Below, piece after piece: positions 54,642-64,000 of a stretch of 64,000 nucleotides of DNA; positions within the stretch are counted from its first letter, which is position 1; every line of letters begins with the position of its first letter. The stretch is taken from assembly GCF_019655435.1 (NCBI RefSeq), contig NZ_BPFH01000001.1, positions 806,001 to 870,000 of the forward strand, read 5' to 3'. Origin of the DNA: Jannaschia pagri (GTDB taxonomy: Bacteria; Pseudomonadota; Alphaproteobacteria; Rhodobacterales; Rhodobacteraceae). The notes under the pieces are model-generated. The model saw only the letters and a list, made by a program, of their open reading frames with translations, searched no databases and was not told the origin of the DNA. Position numbers and translations under genes: made by a program.

Positions 54642-55637
54642 TCACTGCACCAACTCGCAAACCGCTGGGGTCAGGCGCTCCGCCCAGTCTGAGCACCCCT
54701 GCAAGAGCGGATCCCCTTCGCATAGGTCGCGAAGCCTTGCACTTAAACGGGCGACTTGCGCCACGTTCAGCTTTGCGGGCGGCGCAGACGCGGCTCGGGT
54801 CGGGTCAACGACCCTGGCAAACTGCGAGACAATCAGCAGGGCCGCCATTCGGGTGACCAGCCGGTGCTCCTCCACTTGCGGCAAAGCATCGGCCAAAACG
54901 CGTGCCGTGGCGGCGGCGGTCAACGTCCAATTTGGATCGGCGAGCGGACCGGCCATGTCCTCGCACCCGCCGCGCAGGCCGAACTGCTGCCAATCCCGCC
55001 AGACCACCGAGCCGTCCGGTGTGACCGCGGCCTTGGTCAAATCGGCCTGCCAGCGAACGAAGCGATCAGACCGACGCAGAATGGCAGTGGTGAGCGCCTC
55101 CGGATCCAAATCGGGCGGCGTCAGGCCCAGATCATAGGACACGAAGATCAAACGGGCCACCTGACGCTCCGCCCAGGCCCGCCGCGTACCCAGACCCGTC
55201 AGGCGCGCCTTTGCACGGGGTGCGCGGTCCATGGCCGCCCGACACAGGGTCAAAGCGTGCAGGGACCGCTGCGCCAAGTCTTCCGCCTCGCCCGCATCGG
55301 CTTCGGCCATACCCTCCGCTACGGAGGCCATGCCGGTGTCAGCCTGCAAAACCATGGTGTCGCGAAAGCCGACAACCTCCGGCACCGGCGCGCCCTGGGC
55401 CTTGAGCGCGGTTAGCAATGCGACCTCCCGCCGAACGTGGTCCGCCGAGGCACGCCGGAACGCAAAGACACGCCGTCCATCGTTCAGCATTAGACGGGTG
55501 AGACCCTGCTCCGGCGGGGTCATCTCGGCCACATCCGTCCCGGTCAGGGCGCGCGTCAGGTCACGCAGACACGTGGGCTTCGGCGCGGCTGGCGATGGTC
55601 GCGTGAGGTCCACCGTCTCGGCAACATCTGTCAACAT
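54642..55637 (-). CDS. Aminoglycoside phosphotransferase-like (APH-fold) protein
   Basis: This 331-residue protein looks like a member of the APH/choline kinase fold (GRRVFAFRRASADHVRREVALLTALKAQGAPVPEVVGF). The usual HGD catalytic block is not obvious (VVWRDWQQFGLRGGCED may be the equivalent region), so activity is doubtful. A longer frame starts at 55709; MLTDVAETVDL at 55637 is preferred. Divergent from deoC. The substrate is unknown. Confidence 0.6.
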   Translation of the reverse strand: MLTDVAETVDLTRPSPAAPKPTCLRDLTRALTGTDVAEMTPPEQGLTRLMLNDGRRVFAFRRASADHVRREVALLTALKAQGAPVPEVVGFRDTMVLQADTGMASVAEGMAEADAGEAEDLAQRSLHALTLCRAAMDRAPRAKARLTGLGTRRAWAERQVARLIFVSYDLGLTPPDLDPEALTTAILRRSDRFVRWQADLTKAAVTPDGSVVWRDWQQFGLRGGCEDMAGPLADPNWTLTAAATARVLADALPQVEEHRLVTRMAALLIVSQFARVVDPTRAASAPPAKLNVAQVARLSARLRDLCEGDPLLQGCSDWAERLTPAVCELVQ

Positions 55638-55801
55638 TGGCAACGCTCCTGCTGCAAAAAGCACTTCGGCGCCGCCCCTTTCCCTTGGGCAAACGTTGCA
55701 CTCCGCCAAAACGCGTGCAACGCTTTCGGCGTATCGGCGCTCCGATAGGCTTTAGCCCGCGCATCCTTACCAACTCGCTAACCAGACCGGAAAACCTGCC
55801 C

Positions 55802-56752
55802 TTGACGTCCGACCTGCCCCGCAATGCCGGCATGCCCTTTGACCCGAGCGTGATTGCAGGGTGTCGGGTCAACACGCCCGCCACGCTCCGCCGGGCCGCG
55901 ACGCTGCCCGCCCAGCGGTCCCTTAAGAAGGACTGGCAGGCGGCCTGGCTCGCCCGCGCGATCAGCATGATCGACCTCACGACCCTATCGGGGGACGACA
56001 CGCCCGGACGCGTGCGACGACTTTGTGCCAAGGCCCTCTCGCCGGTCCGGGCCGATCTGCTCGATGCCATTGGCCTGCCGCATCTCACGACCGGGGCCGT
56101 CTGCGTCTACCACGAGATGGTGCCCGTCGCCGTTGAGGCCCTGGAGGGGCGCCTGCCGGTGGCCGCCGTCTCGACCGGGTTTCCCGCTGGCCTGTCGCCG
56201 TTTGACCTGCGCCTTGCGGAAATCGAACGCTCCGTCGCGGCGGGGGCCACCGAGATCGATATCGTCATCTCTCGCCGCCACGTCCTGACCGGGAATTGGG
56301 CCGCGCTGTACGATGAGACGGCGCAGATGCGCGCAGCCTGTGGCGCGGCGCATATGAAGGCGATCCTGGCGACCGGAGAGCTTGGCACCCTCAAGAATGT
56401 CATGGCGGCCTCCATGGTCTGTATGATGGCGGGGTCGGACTTCATCAAAACATCCACCGGGAAAGAGGCCGTGAACGCCACCCTGCCCGTGAGCTTGGTG
56501 ATGATGCGCGCGATCCGCGCCTATGAGGCGGCCTCGGGCTACAAGGTCGGCTACAAGCCAGCCGGTGGCGTGTCGAAAGCAAAAGATGCGTTGGTTTACT
56601 TGGCCCTCTTGAAAGAAGAATTGGGCGACCGATGGCTGCGGCCCGATCTATTCCGCTTTGGCGCCTCTTCGCTGCTGGGCGACATCGAGCGACAGTTGGA
56701 ACACCATGTGACCGGGCGATACTCCGTCGGCCATCGGCACGCCTTGGGCTGA
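55802..56752 (+). CDS. deoC: Deoxyribose-phosphate aldolase
   Basis: DeoC cleaves 2-deoxyribose-5-phosphate to glyceraldehyde-3-phosphate and acetaldehyde. The protein of 316 residues has the Schiff-base lysine in DFIKTSTGKE and YKPAGGVSKAKDAL near the second active-site lysine. The long N-terminal extension is typical of this alphaproteobacterial form (DLPRNAGMPFD). The start is uncertain: TTG 55802 keeps this motif, ATG 55832 would shorten it. It is followed by an aldehyde dehydrogenase that can use its acetaldehyde. Confidence 0.93.
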   Translation: MTSDLPRNAGMPFDPSVIAGCRVNTPATLRRAATLPAQRSLKKDWQAAWLARAISMIDLTTLSGDDTPGRVRRLCAKALSPVRADLLDAIGLPHLTTGAVCVYHEMVPVAVEALEGRLPVAAVSTGFPAGLSPFDLRLAEIERSVAAGATEIDIVISRRHVLTGNWAALYDETAQMRAACGAAHMKAILATGELGTLKNVMAASMVCMMAGSDFIKTSTGKEAVNATLPVSLVMMRAIRAYEAASGYKVGYKPAGGVSKAKDALVYLALLKEELGDRWLRPDLFRFGASSLLGDIERQLEHHVTGRYSVGHRHALG

Positions 56753-56813
56753 CGGCAGCGACGCATATTTTTGGAACATCGAAAGGGGCGCAGGACCCCG
56801 AAGGCGAGGAACG

Positions 56814-59120
56814 ATGAGCGTGGCCGACATCTTCGAGACCATGGAGTGGGGCCCCGCCCCTGAAAGCCGCGCCGAAGCAGACGCTTGGCTGGACAGCCAT
56901 GGTCGGAGGTTCGGGCATTACATCGGCGGCAAGCGGTTGGCGGCGGGCGAGACCTTTGCGACGGTCAACCCAGCCACGGGCGAGACCTTGGCGGAGATCA
57001 CCCAGGGCACCGCAGAGGATGTGGCCCAGGCCGTGAAAGCCGCGCGCAAGGCCCACGGTTCCTGGGCGAAAAGCAGTGACCACGACCGAGCCCGCGTTCT
57101 GTACGCGATTGCCCGGGGGCTGCAAAAACATGCACGTTTGTTCGCCGTTCTGGAGGTTTTGGACACGGGCAAACCCATCCGTGAAGCCCGGGACATCGAC
57201 GTGGCCCAAGCGGCGCGCCACTTCTACCACCACGCGGGTCATGCGGAACTGCGCGGCGAGACCCATCCAGATGCGGAGCCCTGGGGCGTCTGTGGCCAGA
57301 TCGTGCCTTGGAACTTCCCGCTGCTGATGCTCGCCTGGAAGGTGGCGCCAGCTTTGGCCATGGGCAACACGGTCGTGTTGAAACCGGCAGAGTGGACGCC
57401 CCTGACGGCGCTTGCCTTCGCAGAGATCTGCGACGGGGCGGGCGTGCCGCCGGGTGTGGTCAACATCGTGACCGGCGATGGCGCCACGGGCGCCGCCTTG
57501 GTGAGCGCAGAGATCGACAAATTGGCCTTCACAGGCTCCACCGAGGTGGGACGTCTGCTGCGGCGTGAGACAGCGGGTCGGGGGATCGGGCTGACCTTGG
57601 AGTTGGGCGGCAAGTCGCCTTACCTGGTGTTCGAGGACGCCGACATCGACGGCGCCGTCGAGGGCCTTGTGGACGCGATTTGGTTCAACGGTGGGCAAGT
57701 GTGCTGCGCCGGATCCCGCCTGTTGGTGCAGGAGGGGATCGCCGAAGACGTCACCGCCCGCCTGCGCGCCCGCATGGCGCGGATACGGGTGGGCAACCCG
57801 CTCGACAAATCCGTGGATATGGGCGCGCTCGTCCACACGGAGCAAAAGGCCCGGATCGAGGCGATCCTGGAACGCACGACAGGCAAGATCCATCGCGGCG
57901 CCGCTCCGGACGGATGTTACTTACCGCCTGTCCTAGTCACGGACCTGCATTCGGCTGACCCGCTCATGCAAGAGGAAGTATTCGGCCCGGTTCTGGCCAT
58001 GACCACGTTCCGCACCCCGGCGGAGGCCGTGCAACTGGCCAATGACACGACCTACGGCCTTGCTGCCTCAATCTGGTCGCAGGACATCGACGTGGCCCTC
58101 GACACCGCGCCCAAGATTGACGCGGGCGTGGTCTGGGTGAATGGGACCAATATGCTGGACGCCGCCGCGCCCTTTGGCGGCCTCAAGGAAAGCGGTTTCG
58201 GTCGTGAGGGCGGGACCGCCGGGCTTGCCGCATACCTGCGCCCAGGGACCGGGGCGCCGTTGAAGGCGCCGAAGGTTTATGCGGGCGACGCTGCGCCGTC
58301 CGCCGAAATCGACCGGACCGCCAAGCTGTATATCGGGGGCAAACAGGCGCGGCCGGATGGCGGCTATACGCGCACTGTTTTCGGGCCGAAGGGCGCCGTT
58401 GGGGATGTGGGGATCGCCAACCGCAAGGACCTGCGCAACGCTGTCGAGGCGGCGCGGGGCGCTACGGGATGGAGCCGGTCCACCGGGCACCTGCGGGCGC
58501 AGATCCTGTACTACATCGCGGAGAACCTGTGCGCCCGGGCCTCCGAGTTCGAGGCGCGGCTCGCGGCCCAGGGCGCAAAGGACCGGGTCGAGACGGCCAC
58601 CCGCCACCTCTTCCGCTGGGCGGCCTGGGCGGACAAGCACGACGGACGGACCCTGGGTGTTCCCATGGGCGGTCTGGCCTTGGCCCTGAACCGTCCCATC
58701 GGGGTGATTGGCGCCTTCGCTGCGGAGGAGACGCCTCTGACCGCCTTGGCGCAGGTTCTGGGGGCAGCTTTGGCAACGGGCAACCGACTGGTGCTGGTCG
58801 CGCCGGAGTCGGCTCCATTGACGGCAACGGACCTTTATCAGGTGCTGGACACCTCGGATGTGCCCTCGGGTGTTGTGAACATCCTGACCGGCGCGCATGG
58901 GGATCTGGCCGCAGAAATGGCAGGCCACCTGGGGGTCGATGCGGTCTGGTCGTTCTCTTCAGCCGATATTTCGGCGACGATCGAAGCCGGGGCTGCCGCC
59001 GACCTCAAACGCACCTGGGTCAACAACGGAACGGGTCGCGATTGGCTGGCGACGGACGGCACCGTCTGGCTGGCCCAGTCGACCGAGGTTCAAACGATTT
59101 GGGTGCCGTTCGGGCTATGA
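56814..59120 (+). CDS. Two-domain aldehyde dehydrogenase (ALDH16 type)
   Basis: This 768-residue protein has a full ALDH domain (about 1-480): PWNFPLLMLAWKVAPAL, the Glu in LELGGKSP and the nucleophile Cys in GGQVCCAGSR. A second ALDH-like half follows (about 500-768: RPIGVIGAFAAEETPL; PSGVVNILTG) that lacks a catalytic Cys. This is the layout of ALDH16. It lies 61 bases after deoC, so acetaldehyde oxidation in deoxyribose catabolism is likely. Confidence 0.9.
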   Translation: MSVADIFETMEWGPAPESRAEADAWLDSHGRRFGHYIGGKRLAAGETFATVNPATGETLAEITQGTAEDVAQAVKAARKAHGSWAKSSDHDRARVLYAIARGLQKHARLFAVLEVLDTGKPIREARDIDVAQAARHFYHHAGHAELRGETHPDAEPWGVCGQIVPWNFPLLMLAWKVAPALAMGNTVVLKPAEWTPLTALAFAEICDGAGVPPGVVNIVTGDGATGAALVSAEIDKLAFTGSTEVGRLLRRETAGRGIGLTLELGGKSPYLVFEDADIDGAVEGLVDAIWFNGGQVCCAGSRLLVQEGIAEDVTARLRARMARIRVGNPLDKSVDMGALVHTEQKARIEAILERTTGKIHRGAAPDGCYLPPVLVTDLHSADPLMQEEVFGPVLAMTTFRTPAEAVQLANDTTYGLAASIWSQDIDVALDTAPKIDAGVVWVNGTNMLDAAAPFGGLKESGFGREGGTAGLAAYLRPGTGAPLKAPKVYAGDAAPSAEIDRTAKLYIGGKQARPDGGYTRTVFGPKGAVGDVGIANRKDLRNAVEAARGATGWSRSTGHLRAQILYYIAENLCARASEFEARLAAQGAKDRVETATRHLFRWAAWADKHDGRTLGVPMGGLALALNRPIGVIGAFAAEETPLTALAQVLGAALATGNRLVLVAPESAPLTATDLYQVLDTSDVPSGVVNILTGAHGDLAAEMAGHLGVDAVWSFSSADISATIEAGAAADLKRTWVNNGTGRDWLATDGTVWLAQSTEVQTIWVPFGL

Positions 59121-59186
59121 GGGACGCTGCATCACTGACACGGGATTGGGCCCACCGCACCGGTGCAGGCGCGGGGCCCCGCCCTC

Positions 59187-60110
59187 TCACTGCGTTCTGA
59201 CCTGCACTTCGGGCGCATCCCGGTCCAAGATAGAACGGATGGCCTCGGCAAGTTCTGTGAACGCGGCACCCTGGGCAGCCGTTTCGCGCCAGACCATCCC
59301 GATGTCGCGCCCCGGTTGCGGCTCGGCCAAGGGGCGGGCCACGACCAGATCCTCGCGCGCCACTTCGGACCTGACGTAGAGCGCGGGAAGCACCGAAAGC
59401 CCCAGGCCCGTCGCCACCATCTGACGGAGCGTGTCGAGCGACGTCCCCTCGTAGTCCAAGGACAGATGCGCCCCCGTCGCGGTCGCCAGATCGGCCACCG
59501 TATCATGGAGCCGATGCCCCGCCTCCAAGGTCATGAGTGTTTCGCCTCGCAAGGCATCTGGGCTGACCACAGCTTGGGACGAGAGCGGGTGATCTACGGG
59601 CATCACCAACAGGAGGGGCTCATGGAACAGGGGCGCCACCTGAACACCGCTTTCGGTCAGCGGGACGGGAAAGAACAGCAGGTCCAGAGACCCGTCGCGC
59701 AGCCGTCCCAGCAAATCAGCCGCCAGCCCTTCGCGCACGTAGAAGGTCAGGTCGGGATAGGTCGCATGGAGCGTCGGGATCACCAGGGGCAGGAAATAGC
59801 CGCCTAGACTGCCGACAATGCCAATTCGGATCGTGCTTGCGAAGGCATCGGCACCGGCCCGCGCAACCGCCGAAATGTCCGCCACATCGCGCAGAACCCT
59901 CCGGGCGCGGTCTGTCACCTCCTGCCCCACAGGCGTCAGCGTGACGCCTGCGCGGGACCGCTCGACCAGTTGAACCCCCAGCTTTTCCTCCAACTCGCGG
60001 AGCTGCGCGCTGAGCGTGGGTTGCGTGACATGGACGCTTTCGGCGGCACGGCGAAAGTGCAGCGTGTCGGCCACGGCGACCAAGTAGCGGAATTGCTGCA
60101 ATGTGGGCAT
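59187..60110 (-). CDS. LysR-type regulator, OxyR-like but lacking redox cysteines
   Basis: This 307-residue LysR regulator begins MPTLQQFRYLVAVADTLHF, with the HTH in AAESVHVTQPTLSAQLREL. Its effector domain aligns by eye with OxyR: LMTLEAGHRLHDTVADLA stands where OxyR has LEDGHCLRDQ...C, so both redox cysteines are absent (Arg and Ala instead). The segment SLDTLRQMVATGLGLSVLPAL also matches. A start at 60110 is chosen with GAGGCACC upstream. It is divergent from the Mrp operon. Confidence 0.87.
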   Translation of the reverse strand: MPTLQQFRYLVAVADTLHFRRAAESVHVTQPTLSAQLRELEEKLGVQLVERSRAGVTLTPVGQEVTDRARRVLRDVADISAVARAGADAFASTIRIGIVGSLGGYFLPLVIPTLHATYPDLTFYVREGLAADLLGRLRDGSLDLLFFPVPLTESGVQVAPLFHEPLLLVMPVDHPLSSQAVVSPDALRGETLMTLEAGHRLHDTVADLATATGAHLSLDYEGTSLDTLRQMVATGLGLSVLPALYVRSEVAREDLVVARPLAEPQPGRDIGMVWRETAAQGAAFTELAEAIRSILDRDAPEVQVRTQ

Positions 60111-60122
60111 CGACGGTGCCTC

Positions 60123-60156
60123 AATTTTCAACGATAGGGCGTGACTATTGAAAATT
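60123..60156. promoter_or_regulatory. Imperfect dyad with OxyR-like core ATAG-N7-CTAT
   Basis: ATAGGGCGTGACTAT (60134-60148) contains ATAG-N7-CTAT, as in half an OxyR site. Flanks AATTTTCA and TGAAAATT extend the dyad. It lies just upstream of the LysR start and about 80 bases before mnhA. Confidence 0.55.
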
Positions 60157-60230
60157 ACTTATACCGTAGGTTTGAACAATCAACAAAGTCGCCTATGTAG
60201 CCCTCCAACGCGATAAGCCAAGGACAGTCG

Positions 60231-62471
60231 ATGGCGAAGACGGATACGAGTGGAGGCCCCCTGGGCGGGCCCGCCGGTTGGATATCGGTTCTGATCCCCC
60301 TGATCCTGTTTGGTTGGTTCGCACAACATCTGCCCGCCGTTGCCGCCGGAGAGGTGTTGGCATGGCAATGGGACTGGGTCCCTGGCCTTGGGGTGTCGAT
60401 TGGGATCTTGCTAGATGGGCTGTCCCTCTCCTTTGCCCTGCTCATCACAGGTATCGGAACGGCGGTGACGCTCTATTCGACGTCCTATCTGGGCGGCAGT
60501 CCGCACTACACGCGGTTCGTCTGTTACCTGATGGCCTTCATGACCGGGATGCTGGGCCTGGTTTTGTCGGACAACCTCCTGACGCTCTTCGTGTTTTGGG
60601 AGGTGACGACGATCTCCTCCTACCTGCTGATCGGCTATAACGCGGACGAAGCCAAGTCGCGTCGAAACGCGCTCCAGGCCCTTCTGGTGACGGGAACGGG
60701 CGGCTTGGCCTTTCTGGCGGGGATCATCCTGATCGGTGCGGCGGCGGGAACGTTTCAGATTTCCGCCATCGAAGCGACGCTCGCGGATCATCCGCTGTAT
60801 GTGCCGATCTTGATCCTGGTGCTGGCCGGGGCCTTTACCAAATCGGCGCAGGTGCCCTTTCACTTCTGGCTGCCCAACGCCATGGCAGCGCCCACGCCGG
60901 TCTCGGCCTACCTGCACTCCGCCACCATGGTGAAGGGCGGCGTTTACTTGTTGGCCCGCATGAACCCGAGCCTTGGCGGGACGGACCCATGGTTTTGGAC
61001 GCTGGTTTCGTTCGGCGGCGTAACGGCGGTGTTCGCCTCGATTCTGGCGATCAAACAAACCGATATTAAGCAAGTCCTGGCCTACACAACGCTCATGGCC
61101 CTCGGCACGTTGGTGATGTTCATCGGCGTTGGAACGCCCGAGGCGATCAAAGCTGCGATGACGTTCCTCCTTGTGCACAGTTTCTACAAAGCGGCGCTGT
61201 TCCTGATGATCGGCGTTGTGGACCATGGCACCGGCACGCGGGATGCGACCGTGCTGCGCGGCCTGGCGCGGGCCATGCCATTGACGGCCCTGGTCGCCGC
61301 GCTGGCCGCCTTGTCCATGGCCGGTGTGCCGCCACTGTTCGGCTTCATCGGCAAGGAATTCATGTACAAAGCCGCGTTGGAGGCGGATCCAGCCATGGTC
61401 TGGGTCGTGTCCTGCACCTTCGCGGCTTCGGCCCTGATGTTCGCGGCTGCCGGGATTGTCGCGTGGCGCCCCTTCACCGGGCGCCTCGCCGACACCCCTG
61501 TACGCGCCCATGAGGGCACAGCCCCTATGCTGATCGGGCCGCTGCTGCTGGCGGCCTTGGGGCTCGGCCTCGGGCTGTTCCCGGATTATGCCGAAGCCCT
61601 TGTCCGCCCCGCCGCAGCGGCAGTCGCCGGAACAGAGGTGAAGGTGGACCTCTACCTCTGGGGCGGCGTGAACACCGCGCTCATCTTGTCCCTGGTCACC
61701 TTCGCCATCGGCTGGGTGCTGTATCTCATCCATGGGCGCCTACGGGGCTGGCTGTTGACGTGGAAGTCGCGGTTCGACCCGGGTTGGGACAGATTGCTGG
61801 GCTGGGTCGCCGCTGGCGCCCGCTGGCAGACCGAGGTGATCCAAACGGGCCAACTTCGGCGCTATATCTTCGTCACCTTTGCGACCCTGGCCATTGTCAT
61901 GGCGTGGACGGTCTGGCGCGCAGAGCTTACGCCCTCCATGACGCTGGGCGACGACATCCGCATCAAGCACTGGTCGGTTCTGCTGTTTATTACGGCGGGC
62001 GCCGCGCTCGTGGCCTTTACCAATAGCCGCATGACGGCCGTGGCCTCGCTGGGCGTGGTCGGTGTGGGCGTCGCCCTCGTGTTCATCATGTTTGGCGCCC
62101 CCGACGTGGCCATTACGCAACTGCTGGTCGAGGTGTTGCAGGTCGTACTGGTCGCCGTCGCCATGTTGAAACTGCCCCATCTGAACCACGAGTATGTGAA
62201 AACCCTGCGCATCTGGGATCTGCTTTTGGCGGTGGTGATCGGCGGGCTGACAACTTTCGTGCTGCTCACGGTTATGGACACGCCCTTTGATCTGCGCCTG
62301 ACCGAATTTTTCGAGGAAAATTCGGTCCCCGTGGCCTACGGGCGGAACATCGTGAACGTCATCCTGGTGGATTTCCGGGCGATGGACACCTTCGGTGAAA
62401 TCGCTGTGGTGGTCATTGCGGCCCTGGGCGCCTTTGCCCTGCTACGCGGCACGAAAAGGGGGACCCAATGA
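60231..62471 (+). CDS. mnhA: Mrp-type cation/H+ antiporter subunit A
   Basis: This 746-residue inner-membrane protein is related to complex I NuoL. It has about 20 helices, the proton-pathway helix [14 protein letters not shown] and the [34 protein letters not shown] region. The C-terminal third contains the MbhD/E-like part ([20 protein letters not shown]). It exchanges Na+ or other monovalent cations for protons with the subunits downstream. Its stop overlaps mnhB as ATGA. Confidence 0.93.
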   Translation: MAKTDTSGGPLGGPAGWISVLIPLILFGWFAQHLPAVAAGEVLAWQWDWVPGLGVSIGILLDGLSLSFALLITGIGTAVTLYSTSYLGGSPHYTRFVCYLMAFMTGMLGLVLSDNLLTLFVFWEVTTISSYLLIGYNADEAKSRRNALQALLVTGTGGLAFLAGIILIGAAAGTFQISAIEATLADHPLYVPILILVLAGAFTKSAQVPFHFWLPNAMAAPTPVSAYLHSATMVKGGVYLLARMNPSLGGTDPWFWTLVSFGGVTAVFASILAIKQTDIKQVLAYTTLMALGTLVMFIGVGTPEAIKAAMTFLLVHSFYKAALFLMIGVVDHGTGTRDATVLRGLARAMPLTALVAALAALSMAGVPPLFGFIGKEFMYKAALEADPAMVWVVSCTFAASALMFAAAGIVAWRPFTGRLADTPVRAHEGTAPMLIGPLLLAALGLGLGLFPDYAEALVRPAAAAVAGTEVKVDLYLWGGVNTALILSLVTFAIGWVLYLIHGRLRGWLLTWKSRFDPGWDRLLGWVAAGARWQTEVIQTGQLRRYIFVTFATLAIVMAWTVWRAELTPSMTLGDDIRIKHWSVLLFITAGAALVAFTNSRMTAVASLGVVGVGVALVFIMFGAPDVAITQLLVEVLQVVLVAVAMLKLPHLNHEYVKTLRIWDLLLAVVIGGLTTFVLLTVMDTPFDLRLTEFFEENSVPVAYGRNIVNVILVDFRAMDTFGEIAVVVIAALGAFALLRGTKRGTQ

Positions 62472-62890
62472 GATCGTCTTTGATTGTTCAGGCTGCCACG
62501 CGTCTGTTGGTGGGCCTGTTGCTGTTGTTCTCGATCTGGATGCTGCTGCGGGGTCACAACGAACCCGGTGGGGGCTTCATCGGCGGCCTCGTCGGGTCGA
62601 CGGGTTTCATCCTCTACGCCATTGCCCATGGATGCCGCGCCGCACGGGAAGCGCTGCGGATCGAGCCACAGACCATCGCCGTCTTGGGCCTAGGCATCGC
62701 GCTCGCAGCCGGGGCGTTTGCCTATCTTGCCGGTGAGCAGCTGTTCACGGGTCAATGGCTGTTCCTGGGACGGACGGAGGAAAACTATGGCGTGCCCCTA
62801 TCCAACATCCTGGTGTTCGACATCGGCGTCTACCTCGTCGTCATGGGCTCCGTGCTGACGCTGGTCCTCGCCCTGGAGGAAGAAGTCTGA
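62468..62890 (+). CDS. mnhB: Mrp-type antiporter subunit B
   Basis: This 140-residue membrane protein has four helices and the MnhB motif [15 protein letters not shown]. It overlaps both neighbours (ATGA with mnhA; TGATG with mnhC), so it is translationally coupled. Confidence 0.95.
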   Translation: MRSSLIVQAATRLLVGLLLLFSIWMLLRGHNEPGGGFIGGLVGSTGFILYAIAHGCRAAREALRIEPQTIAVLGLGIALAAGAFAYLAGEQLFTGQWLFLGRTEENYGVPLSNILVFDIGVYLVVMGSVLTLVLALEEEV

Positions 62891-63297
62891 TGGAAGTCTT
62901 CGTCGCGATCATGGTCGGTGCGCTTGTGACGGCCTCGGTCTACCTGATGCTGGCCCGCAGCGTTCTCCGCTTTCTCTTCGGGTTGGTCCTGCTGTCGAAT
63001 GCCGCGAACCTGCTGATTTTTGCCGCCGGAGGCCTGACCCCCGAGGCACCGCCCCTGGTGGCCGAAGGCGCCTATGCCCCGCCCGAGGGCGTGGCCAATG
63101 CCTTGCCCCAGGCGCTGGTCCTGACGGCCATCGTGATCGGCTTCGGACTGTTCGCCTTTGCGCTCGTGCTGATTTACCGGGGCTACCAAAACCTTGGCAC
63201 GCTCGACAGTGAGCAGATGCGGCTGGCGGAGCCGCCGGAAAGCGACCCACAGCCCTCCACGCCGCAAATGTCCCCCATGGCGGAGCTTTCGAAGTGA
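62890..63297 (+). CDS. mnhC: Mrp-type antiporter subunit C
   Basis: This 135-residue protein is NuoK-like with three helices (LFGLVLLSNAANLLIFAAGG; LPQALVLTAIVIGFGLFAFAL). A proline-rich C-terminal tail follows. Overlaps mnhB (TGATG) and mnhD (GTGA). Confidence 0.94.
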   Translation: MEVFVAIMVGALVTASVYLMLARSVLRFLFGLVLLSNAANLLIFAAGGLTPEAPPLVAEGAYAPPEGVANALPQALVLTAIVIGFGLFAFALVLIYRGYQNLGTLDSEQMRLAEPPESDPQPSTPQMSPMAELSK

Positions 63298-64000
63298 CGA
63301 CCTGGCTGCTCCCCCTTCCGCTTATTCTTCCCTTTGCCACGGCGGTCCTGGCGTTCCTCTTCCGCCGCAATCGCGAGGGGCGCTGGATATCCGTGTTCGG
63401 ATCTGGCGCCACCCTGATCGCGGGGCTGATCCTGTTCCGCGAGGTGTGGATGAACGGGCCCATCGCCGCACAGATGGGCGAATGGCCAGCCCCCTTCGGG
63501 ATCACCCTTGTGGCCGATACCCTCTCGGCCGTCATGGTCGTGATCACCGGCATCACGGGTCTTGCCGTCAGCATCTATGCCGTCACCGATGTGACCGACG
63601 AAATGGAGGAGCTTGGCTATCACGCCATCTTTCAGGTGCTGATCGCGGGCGTCACGGGGGCCTTCCTGACGGGCGATCTGTTCAACCTCTACGTCTGGTT
63701 CGAAGTCATGCTGATCTCATCCTTCGGGATGCTGATCCTGGGTGGCAAACGGGTGCAGTTGGACGCGGGCATCAAATACGTGACGCTCAACCTGATCTCG
63801 ACGATCTTGTTTCTGTCCGGCATCGGTCTGCTCTACGGGACCACGGGAACGCTCAACCTTGCGGACCTGAGCCGCGTTGTGCCCACCGTCGACGACGGCC
63901 TTATCACGATCATTGCGATGATGTTCATGGTTGGCTTTGGCGTGAAGGCGGCGGTGTTCCCGCTCTTCTTCTGGCTGCCTGCCTCGTATCACACGCCCAG
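63294..64000 (+). CDS. mnhD: Mrp-type antiporter subunit D (5' part; runs off window)
   Basis: The visible 235 residues start at GTG 63294 (MTTWLLPLPLILPF), overlapping the mnhC stop by four bases. The NuoN/NuoM-like helices include LFNLYVWFEVMLISSFGMLILGG and GFGVKAAVFPLFFWLPASYHTP, the conserved lysine helix. The remainder lies beyond base 64000. Confidence 0.92.
   Translation, partial: MTTWLLPLPLILPFATAVLAFLFRRNREGRWISVFGSGATLIAGLILFREVWMNGPIAAQMGEWPAPFGITLVADTLSAVMVVITGITGLAVSIYAVTDVTDEMEELGYHAIFQVLIAGVTGAFLTGDLFNLYVWFEVMLISSFGMLILGGKRVQLDAGIKYVTLNLISTILFLSGIGLLYGTTGTLNLADLSRVVPTVDDGLITIIAMMFMVGFGVKAAVFPLFFWLPASYHTP

Noticed and set aside
54394-54723. Minus-strand open frame of 109 codons after the kinase-like gene
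   Set aside because: Overlaps the 3' end of the kinase-like gene in another frame and has low-complexity Gly/Arg/Ser composition.
56445-57893. Minus-strand open frame of about 482 codons opposite the deoC/ALDH16 genes
   Set aside because: Shadow of two well-supported enzymes; no domain.
60411-61733. Minus-strand open frame of about 440 codons opposite mnhA
   Set aside because: His/Gln/Arg-rich shadow of the antiporter gene.

Overview
The window looks like a chromosomal segment from a marine alphaproteobacterium of the Rhodobacteraceae (Roseobacter group). The evidence is the high G+C content, the gene content (GcvTHP, DeoC next to a two-domain ALDH16-type dehydrogenase, Mrp antiporter, KpsS/KpsC, small DUF465 protein) and a recurring 3'-end element of the hairpin plus GGAGGTATTTT-GCC-AGAAGAAG type. 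No replication origin, rRNA or CRISPR array was seen. One tRNA gene, tRNA-Ala(CGC), is present.

Layout. 1-2427 (minus): a truncated SDR oxidoreductase, a coupled hypothetical gene, a DUF465 protein and riboflavin synthase. 2564-7105 (plus): capsule genes kpsS, an outer-membrane polysaccharide export lipoprotein and kpsC. 7175-7816 (minus): an orphan ParA ATPase. 7875-13424: a LacI regulator divergent from a four-gene sugar-type ABC importer, with palindromic operators between them. 13732-14424: a cytochrome b561-like membrane protein. 14781-20195: an 1804-residue RTX (calcium-binding repeat) protein. 20196-22867: a gene-poor stretch containing decayed IS3-family transposases.

22868-33254 is the most unusual part. 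It is a tightly packed, probably single-transcript cluster of nine genes encoding almost only exported or membrane proteins: a SEL1/peptidoglycan-binding protein with four CxxC repeats, two SGNH hydrolases, an MBOAT O-acyltransferase, a small membrane protein, an L,D-transpeptidase, a CapA-family protein, a PQQ-type beta-propeller and a second CapA-family protein. I read it as a candidate undescribed cell-envelope O-acylation or remodelling system. IS remnants lie on both sides.

33344-40881 is a second accessory block. After another IS3 tail come a PAS-AAA+-Fis regulator that has lost the sigma-54-contacting GAFTGA loop and, divergently, a cyanate-use operon (CmpA/NrtA-type binding protein, permease, ATPase, NTF2-like DUF1348 protein, cyanase). 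The block ends at a serine-recombinase remnant against tRNA-Ala, which suggests an island boundary.

40983-64000 is mostly core metabolism: a DUF2254 membrane protein; gcvT-gcvH-gcvP behind a tandem glycine riboswitch; a gamma-glutamylcyclotransferase-like protein; a divergent DsbD/ScsB-like and DsbA/ScsC-like thiol pair; two PaaI thioesterases; metF with a divergent metR; an inositol-monophosphatase family gene; a lone Flp-type pilin; a kinase-like protein; deoC with an ALDH16-type dehydrogenase; an OxyR-like regulator lacking both redox cysteines; and the start of an Mrp (mnhABCD) antiporter operon, whose mnhD runs off the window.
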